From: Algoriphagus resistens
GTDB lineage: Bacteria; Bacteroidota; Bacteroidia; Cytophagales; Cyclobacteriaceae
Assembly: GCF_001442615.1 (NCBI RefSeq)
Contig: NZ_LMXN01000010.1
Coordinates: 164,065 to 228,064, forward strand
Reading direction: 5' to 3'
DNA length: 64,000 bases
In this document: piece by piece, positions 53,554 to 60,900 of the stretch
Position numbering within the stretch: position 1 is the first letter of the stretch
How the letters are laid out: each line of letters starts with the position of its first letter
Program-made: the position numbers and the translations under genes
Notes under the pieces: model-generated
Told to the model about the DNA's origin: nothing
What the model saw: the letters and a program-made list of their open reading frames with translations, nothing else
Databases searched by the model: none

Positions 53554-54735
53554 ATGAACAAACTAAAAGAAAAACTAAGCGCTAATCACCCAACACACCA
53601 GAAGGGAACATTTTTTCAGGCAAAGCTAACAGTAAACCGGCCTGGGGACAGGTATGAGCAAGAAGCAGATGCGATGGCAGAAAAAATAGTGAAAGGCGGA
53701 AGTTTCTTTGGCTTAAGCGGCCCGATTTCGACAGTTAATCTGCAAAAAAAGTGCACTGAATGTGAGCAGAATGAACAAATCCAGATGAAAGCTTATTCCA
53801 ATGGTGGCAGTGCCAGAAAAGATGTTGAACATGGGGTTTTATCTGAAAAGACCAATGGGAAAACCCTGAATCCAGAAACCAGAAATTGGATGGAATCCAG
53901 ATTTGGTATTGACTTTGGAAATGTGAAAATCCACGATGGAAATAATGCCCAGCAATTGAACGATAAATTAAATGCCAGAGCTTTTACACATCGAGACCAC
54001 ATTTTTTTCAATTCAGGCGAGTACGAACCAAACACACTAAAAGGGAAAAAACTTTTAGCACACGAACTGACACATGTGGTGCAGCAAGGAGCAGCGCCCA
54101 AGAATGAAATTCAGCGGGATGATAACAAAACCCCTAGCCCAGATGCGGAGGAAGAAAGTGAGTTTGAATTCGATTATAACTTGTTGCCTCCATCCCTTCA
54201 ATTTTCTTTGGGCCAATGGATGCTGGAAGCAAATACAAGTCGGGTGGCACTTCAGTTTACTCAAGGCTTGATGCAAACTAGATTTGGATACAATTATGGA
54301 GGGAATCTGACATTAGGAACAAAAACCCCATCAATGAGTACCGAATTGGGTTTTAATCCACATTCTCCAGCACTCTCATTTGGTTATTCCCAAGATCAGT
54401 TCCGGTTTGGAGCCAATGCAGACCTCACAGGTGGAGGCTTCGGATTTAATTTAGGTTACGGATCCAGGCTTTTACCAATGCCATTTGATCTGGCCGGACC
54501 TGTGAATCAGGGCTGGGCTGGTGCTCGTGGCATTTTGGGAGACTTAGGTTCCATGCAGGACCCGCTGAGTTTTTATCAATCACATGGCGACAATATCGAT
54601 GATATCATGGGAGCGGTGAAGGCTCTTCAGCCCCTGGCCGATGAAGAAAATCAAGGTTTTGGGGTGGGATTACGATTCACTTACAATCCTCAGACAGGGG
54701 TATTGATCCACGCAGGCGCCCAATGGATGTTTTAA
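53554..54735 (+). CDS. DUF4157 (eCIS core) protein with beta-rich barrel-like C-terminal domain, candidate cargo
   Basis: The start is the ATG at 53554 (MNKLKEKLSANHP), giving 393 residues. A TTG frame start at 53530 would overlap the previous gene. The N-terminal packaging-like segment FFQAKLTVNRPGDRYEQEAD and a CTEC motif precede DUF4157 (about residues 90-180), which ends in the zincin-like HELTHVVQQ at 170-178. The C-terminal 200 residues alternate short glycine-rich strands (LQFSLGQWMLEANTSRVALQ, PALSFGYSQDQFRFGANADL) and end in a phenylalanine. This is the pattern of a membrane beta-barrel. DUF4157 proteins are associated with eCIS as toxins or their carriers. The gene sits between the tape-measure and ATPase genes. 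Confidence 0.75.
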   Translation: MNKLKEKLSANHPTHQKGTFFQAKLTVNRPGDRYEQEADAMAEKIVKGGSFFGLSGPISTVNLQKKCTECEQNEQIQMKAYSNGGSARKDVEHGVLSEKTNGKTLNPETRNWMESRFGIDFGNVKIHDGNNAQQLNDKLNARAFTHRDHIFFNSGEYEPNTLKGKKLLAHELTHVVQQGAAPKNEIQRDDNKTPSPDAEEESEFEFDYNLLPPSLQFSLGQWMLEANTSRVALQFTQGLMQTRFGYNYGGNLTLGTKTPSMSTELGFNPHSPALSFGYSQDQFRFGANADLTGGGFGFNLGYGSRLLPMPFDLAGPVNQGWAGARGILGDLGSMQDPLSFYQSHGDNIDDIMGAVKALQPLADEENQGFGVGLRFTYNPQTGVLIHAGAQWMF

Positions 54736-54741
54736 GAAATA

Positions 54742-56049
54742 ATGGGCAAAGAAATTCAAAATATTGTATCCTATCTTCAAGCAATCACCTCTCAAAGGTT
54801 GGAGAATTATTTTGGAGAAAAAGTGATCTCTCCTTTTCCGGATTTTGAGTTATCCGGGAGTTCTCCCTTGTCAAACTTTCTTCAGCATTACAAGCTGAGT
54901 AGATCAGAAATTACCCTTCTTATCTCTGCGTTAGTCCCCCATATTCTCCCAGGTTTTTTTGACAGAATAATTCAAAAATTTCTCCCCAATGGAGGGGATT
55001 TTCCGGAATTCGGAGGAGTCAAAGTTGACCAGCACCGTGGAATGATCCCAACAGGAGAAACTGTCCTATTCCTACTGGCTGGAATGGATATACAGGAGCG
55101 TCTGAGTTATTTCTCCCTCTTTGACCAAAGCAATCCGCTCATAAAACACCATATTGTTTCCTTGAACCCAGTCAAAACCGGCGAACCCAGGCTAGGCGGA
55201 ACACTGATCATGGATTCCGAATATGTTGAGGTGTTCATATCCGGTAAAATCAGTCTTCCGACTCTCAGTATCAATTTCCCCGCAGAGCATCTTCAGACGC
55301 AAATGACCTGGGAGGATCTAGTATTACCAGAACAAGTCTGGAATCAGATCAATGAACTTCAGATTTGGCTTAAACACAAGGAATCTCTACTCACTGAATT
55401 TGATTTGGGAAGAAAAATCAAACCTGGATACAGAGCATTGTTTTATGGCCCACCGGGAACAGGAAAAACTGTGACGGCTACGCTTTTGGGAAAATATACG
55501 GGCAGGGAAGTTTTTAGAATAGACTTATCAATGATCGTGTCCAAATATATAGGGGAGACAGAAAAGAATCTTTCTGCACTTTTTGACAAAGCCGAAAACA
55601 AAGACTGGATCCTGTTCTTTGATGAGGCCGATGCCATTTTTGGTAAAAGAACCGGAGTCAGGGATGCCCACGATAAATACGCAAACCAGGAAGTGTCCTA
55701 TTTATTACAAAGGATTGAAAGCTACAATGGGCTAGTCATATTGGCCTCCAATTTTAAAAACAACATCGATACAGCATTTATCCGAAGGTTTAATTCCATT
55801 ATTTATTTCCCCACTCCAAAAGCAGAGGAGCGGCTCATGATTTGGAAGAAGACCTTGCCTGAGCAATTCATTTTAGAAGATGAAAGCATCTTAAAAGAGC
55901 TCGCCCAACAATACGAATTGACTGGCTCTCATATCCTAAATATTGTACAATACATCTCGTTAGCCTCTCTGGAAAACAAGAGTTACAGTCTATCAAGGGA
56001 AATGATTGTCAAAAGCATCAAGAGAGAAATGGAAAAAGAAGGAAAATGA
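54742..56049 (+). CDS. AAA+ ATPase of the eCIS (Afp15/Pvc15 family)
   Basis: A 435-residue ATPase. Walker A GPPGTGKT is at residues 236-243 and Walker B ILFFDEADAIF ends near residue 299. The arginine finger region FIRRFNSIIYF follows. The N-terminal 200 residues contain a family-specific cofactor domain (IQNIVSYLQAITSQRLENYF, GGVKVDQHRGMIPTGETVLF). In Afp and PVC this ATPase is needed for assembly and particle stability, and may help load cargo. It is flanked by DUF4157 genes on both sides, which fits a loading role. Confidence 0.92.
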   Translation: MGKEIQNIVSYLQAITSQRLENYFGEKVISPFPDFELSGSSPLSNFLQHYKLSRSEITLLISALVPHILPGFFDRIIQKFLPNGGDFPEFGGVKVDQHRGMIPTGETVLFLLAGMDIQERLSYFSLFDQSNPLIKHHIVSLNPVKTGEPRLGGTLIMDSEYVEVFISGKISLPTLSINFPAEHLQTQMTWEDLVLPEQVWNQINELQIWLKHKESLLTEFDLGRKIKPGYRALFYGPPGTGKTVTATLLGKYTGREVFRIDLSMIVSKYIGETEKNLSALFDKAENKDWILFFDEADAIFGKRTGVRDAHDKYANQEVSYLLQRIESYNGLVILASNFKNNIDTAFIRRFNSIIYFPTPKAEERLMIWKKTLPEQFILEDESILKELAQQYELTGSHILNIVQYISLASLENKSYSLSREMIVKSIKREMEKEGK

Positions 56050-56069
56050 CCTTATAAATTTTTAAATCT

Positions 56070-57908
56070 ATGAAACATTCAAAAGAACAACATAAGTCCA
56101 GTTCTTTACTTAAGGGGAAAATGAACCTTTCCTTTTTTTCACCTACTCAAGTTCATGCCAAACTTAAGATCAATACGCCTGGCGACCAATATGAGCAAGA
56201 AGCGGATGTTATTTCCAGCCAAGTTGCTTCACACCAAGAATTAAATGATTCCATTTATCTAAAAGGGAATTTCTCTGGGAATACAAAACAAAATAGTCCT
56301 TTGAAAGGACAGCCTAATGGATCTCCTTCACCAGTCACTGATTCTTGTAGAACCGCCGGGGAGCCTATAGAAAATAGAGTAAGGGAATCGATGGAATCCT
56401 CGTTTGATCAAGACTTCAGAAATGTCAGAATTCATAATGACGGTACTGCCAATAAAAGTGCTGATGAAATCAATGCCAAAGCATACACTTTTCAAAATTA
56501 CATCGTATTTGGGAAAAATCAATACAACCCCCAAACTTTTGAAGGGAAAAAGCTTCTTGCCCATGAGTTAACCCATGTAGTGCAGGGCACAAAACAAATT
56601 CAAAGGGATCCGGATGAAGAGGCAGAAAAAGTAGAACAAGAAAAAATCGCAAAACTAAAATCGGCTATCAAAACAGCTTTTTCCCTCAAATCAGTAGAGG
56701 ATGGTTCTTCTAATTGGACTTCGGAAGAATTGAGGATAACTAAAGAAGGAATCGAAATGATTCCAAAAGCTGATATCCCCGCCCTTAAAGATGTAGTCCT
56801 GAAACGTGTTACTAGTTTAGGGGGCAAAATAGCAGGTCAATTTGGGTCAGAACAATCGGTAGACGATACCACTGTTACCAATGAGTACGAGCTTGAAATT
56901 GCAGATTTGAATTTCAGCACTGGTTCTACGGAGGCGGAGCAAAAAAGGTTAGTACAGCACGAAGTTGGCCATGCAATCGCAAGCCTACCTAGCAGAAAGG
57001 CCAATTTAGCAGCAAACGTGGCTTTAGCAAAATTCAATGAAAAGGTAAACCTACAAAATGACAGCGCCGATCCATTCAATACTGCTAATGATGAATTCAA
57101 TGACGCAGTGACAGACTACAACAACAAGGTAGACGAGTATAATAATGAATCCGATTCTACGATCAAAAAACAATTAAAATCTGAAATGGATGCGTTAAAA
57201 AAAACAGTAGAGCAAAAGAGAAAGGAGAGAACAAAAAAGGAAACTGAATTTAATTCTGCAGAGGACGCTGCAAAAAAAGCAAAAACAGCATGGGAGAAAA
57301 AAGACACAGAAGCGAAAAAACACGCTATTGCCCAAGCTGACCTAGATACGATAAAAAAGAGCGCAGATGCTGCCAAGGCGGATCACGATACCGCATTGAC
57401 CAGTGCCAAAGGTAAACTAACGACGGGGATGACCGATCTGGGCGAAGCCAAACAATATGTTACTTCTGTAGAATCTCTGAGTACCGAAATCGAATCATTT
57501 TATACAGAAACCAAGGATCAGGACAAATCTGAAAGTGAGGTAGAAACCTTGATTGAAGCGGTTAACAAACAAATCGAGACAAGAGGTCAAGCATTTGAAT
57601 CACTTTCCAAAAAAGATGGAAAACATCCCTTACTGACAATTTTACCATCCTTTGAAAAGTATCAGGACACATTTTTTCATACGGCTAAGGCCAATGCTTT
57701 AGCACATGAAAGATCCGCACGAGTCCAGAAATTTGTGGCGTTTGTAGAAGCTAATAATATCCAACCAATTTCTGATTATGCCAGGAAAAACTGGCCTCAT
57801 AAACCCGAAGAGTTCTATGCAGAAGCCTATTCATTTTGGGTGTCAAATAAATTGAATTCCATTTCTGCCGACCTCAAAAAATGGTTTGACGACAAGAAAT
57901 ACAACTAA
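56070..57908 (+). CDS. DUF4157 protein with a second zincin motif split by a long coiled coil, candidate toxin
   Basis: A 612-residue protein. The N-terminus has the packaging-like segment FFSPTQVHAKLKINTPGD followed by EQEADV. DUF4157 has its HELTHVVQ at residues 165-172. A second metallopeptidase-like site HEVGHAIAS is at residues 297-305, on a helix after a small mixed domain. Downstream, about 320-500, comes a long charged coiled coil rich in Lys, Glu and Ala (for example DALKKTVEQKRKERTKK). A final helical domain contains KPEEFYAEAYSFW (Glu580-Glu585), which resembles the glutamate helix of anthrax lethal factor-like proteases. The pair HExxH ... EExxAExF would complete a zinc site. No target is known. 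Confidence 0.75.
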   Translation: MKHSKEQHKSSSLLKGKMNLSFFSPTQVHAKLKINTPGDQYEQEADVISSQVASHQELNDSIYLKGNFSGNTKQNSPLKGQPNGSPSPVTDSCRTAGEPIENRVRESMESSFDQDFRNVRIHNDGTANKSADEINAKAYTFQNYIVFGKNQYNPQTFEGKKLLAHELTHVVQGTKQIQRDPDEEAEKVEQEKIAKLKSAIKTAFSLKSVEDGSSNWTSEELRITKEGIEMIPKADIPALKDVVLKRVTSLGGKIAGQFGSEQSVDDTTVTNEYELEIADLNFSTGSTEAEQKRLVQHEVGHAIASLPSRKANLAANVALAKFNEKVNLQNDSADPFNTANDEFNDAVTDYNNKVDEYNNESDSTIKKQLKSEMDALKKTVEQKRKERTKKETEFNSAEDAAKKAKTAWEKKDTEAKKHAIAQADLDTIKKSADAAKADHDTALTSAKGKLTTGMTDLGEAKQYVTSVESLSTEIESFYTETKDQDKSESEVETLIEAVNKQIETRGQAFESLSKKDGKHPLLTILPSFEKYQDTFFHTAKANALAHERSARVQKFVAFVEANNIQPISDYARKNWPHKPEEFYAEAYSFWVSNKLNSISADLKKWFDDKKYN

Positions 57909-57935
57909 TTCTCTCCCCCAATAAAAATACCATAG

Positions 57936-60900
57936 ATGGAAACGCAGCAGGAAAGAAAAAATAGCAAAACCGCGTCCAATGGACAGCGGCGTAGCCCTTT
58001 TTTCTCTCCCATACCTGTCCAAACAAAATTAAAAGTCAACGAACCTGGTGATAAATTTGAACAAGAGGCTGATAGCGTAGCCGAGCAGGTTGTTACCCAA
58101 CGCTCTGAGTCTTCTACCAATTCTGACCCATCCACCCCCCTTCCATCTAGCCCAAACGTTACCTCCCAGTCCGATAGCGGGATCTCAAACCTTAGTACTA
58201 TAGGCAAACCCTCTGCTGTAACCGTTGGATCTTTTCAAGCCAAATGCGACACTTGCGAAGCGGAGGAAAAAGGGCCCCAAGAGGAAGAAATCCAAAGGAT
58301 CCCCGAACCGAAGATTTTCTTTCAGGCTAATGCAGGGGATGATCAGGAAGAATCTACGTTAATGGCCAAGCATGGAGCTTCGTCCCTACCGACCGTTTCG
58401 GATGAAACTGCACGCCAGCTATATTCTTCTAAAGGGAGCGGCAATCCATTGCCCAAAAACACAAAGTCAGAAATGGAGCGGAGTTTTGGAGCGGATTTTA
58501 GCCATGTCCGGATCCATACTGATTCTGCAGCCCAAAAAATGAGTAAGAACCTTGGAGCGAAGGCATTTACCCATGGCTCAGATATTTATTTCAATTCTGG
58601 GTATTTCGAAACCAGTAGCCAAGAGGGTAAAAAACTATTGGCTCATGAATTAACACATACAGTTCAACAAAATGATGGAACTGCAATACAAAGATTTGAA
58701 GGTGAAGAAGATGAATCGGTTGGGACTGAAGGGACAGATCAAATCCTTGATTTTTCCGGAGATGGTGCAGAGCCATTTGCTACTGCTTTCCTTCAAAACT
58801 TTCGCCTTCTCCGTCCTGAGATTTTCGAAGAAAGTGATATCAGAGTAGTGGTACAATTGGACAGGGAAGGGGTCGTTTTTTTTAATGAAAGCGGAGAACA
58901 GTTAAGTGCCCTGATCCCCATAAACTTTTTAGTCAGACCTGGAATATATAAAGTTGTCTGGTCTACTTCGGGGCCAATACTATATCCGCTCAATGAAACA
59001 GGTCACGGGACTTTTCAGGGATCTATTGTGACCAACGCAACCGTACCCAGTGATTTTTATGAGTTCTGGAATTTTAATTCTACTTTCTTGATTGTGCCTG
59101 ACGCCACCGGTAGTGGTGGAGGTTCCAGCATGCCGGAAGAAGAAACACAAAGAGAAGATCCTCAAGAAAGACCGCCTTTACCCGCCTGGGCTGATGAGCT
59201 AAATAGAGGTATTCAAAATCACATCAGGCAATTGAGGACATCTCCAGAAACCAGCCCTGATCAGGCAACCAATTTACCAGACCGGGCAGTTATATGGATT
59301 AATGGGCACGATGATATTTATTTAAATATATGGGTAGATCAGGCAGTACGTCCCATCAGGTTAAATGAAGAAGATAGCCAAGAGACTGCCATGGACCGTA
59401 TTGTCGAAACAGTTCGGCAAATCGAATCTGGAAGAGACCCGAGTGAATCCCTCGAGGTAGCCGAAGGAGTAGAGCAAACAGGGTTTGAGCCAGATGACTC
59501 CCCAGGTGCAAATGGAAGCCCCGCACAAGTCCAACAGGGAGCCATACTTACTGACGAACAGTTAACATCTCCAGACAGTACTGCGAATGCCATTGCTTAT
59601 GGAGCTGAACTAATTTCGTACGATCTGGCTAATGATGAAATGCCTTCCTTAGAGGAAATTTCCGGGCCGGATTTTTTGGTTGCAGTATTAGGAGCAAACA
59701 ACCGAATGTCCATGCAACTGGACTTTTCCATAGCCGGTGCAAGATTGATTGACCAGGTTGGAGCCAGGATGCAATACATCAGGTATTACTGGGAAGTGAT
59801 CGATGTAACTGGACTAAATCCCATTGAACGGGAAGAGGGAGTGGATGAAACACTTCCGGGTCAAGGCGAAATGATTAACCCCCTTAGCGGTGAGCTAATG
59901 CGATTCGGCAGAGATATGGAGGCGATACAAGAAGACACCGTGGCCGATTTAAATGAAATGGCAAATGACCCTTACCTTTTTGTTACATGGCCCCAAAGGG
60001 CTGCCTACTTAGAGCTAATAGGATTGAGTAATGGAATTCGTGTAGCAGGAAGTATAATAAGCAGCTATTTAAATCTTCTTACCACCCCCTCAAATGAAAT
60101 AGATATTGGTTGGGCTGAACCCGGTGAATACATCATCCGTTGTGTAGCCTCTCCGGTTTACGAAGAAGATTCTCAAGTGCGCAGAGCATCGAGTGTTGCC
60201 GTCAAGGCAGTGCGTGTAGTCAATATTCATGAAAGAGCAACCCAATTGGTTGACAAGGAATTGACTGACTTGGACAGACTTTATGATCTCTTGGATTCTG
60301 CTTCAAGCGAAGAAGAGCGACACCTGCTTTTAACACAACTTTCCGAACTTGAACGAATACAATCGCAAAGTGCAGTTGAGCGGGCCAATGAACAACTGGG
60401 ACAGCTTGAAATTCAATTAAACGCCTTAAACGAAATAGAAGGAAGAACTGGTACTGAGGGTCTGAGTCCCGCAGCAAGATTGCTAAGAGTTCAGCTGGAA
60501 TTAAGCGGGGTTACCGCTGCAGAAATGCGCGATCACCTCACAGAACAACGGCGGGTATTAAGCAGAATGCGTTCCTATGGCAGAAGGCAGGAAGCCGACA
60601 TGATACAATCCTACCGACCAAGAGTTGTGCTGGTATCCGAAGAAAATGGAGCCTCCTACCCTTTGATCATGATATTGGGAGAAAGCACCGATTCCGAAGA
60701 GGGTGCATACCATTTCAAGCTTATAGATTTGACAAGTCCGGCGACACAGGATGAATACGAAGGAAGAAGCAGCGGAGAAGGGATGAGCGGTAAAAATGAA
60801 GCGCTGAGAAATGCCTTTGTAAATTTCAGAGAGAGGAATGGTTACGGGAGAGGAACTATCGCAATCCGCCTCCCCGAAGAGATGCCAAGGGGTCTGACTG

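Noticed and set aside
34347..57908. Type VI secretion system
   Set aside because: VgrG-like and PAAR proteins are present, but there is no TssJ/TssL/TssM membrane complex, no TssB/TssC pair and no ClpV. A T6SS-iv-like, membrane-attached mode cannot be fully excluded from sequence.
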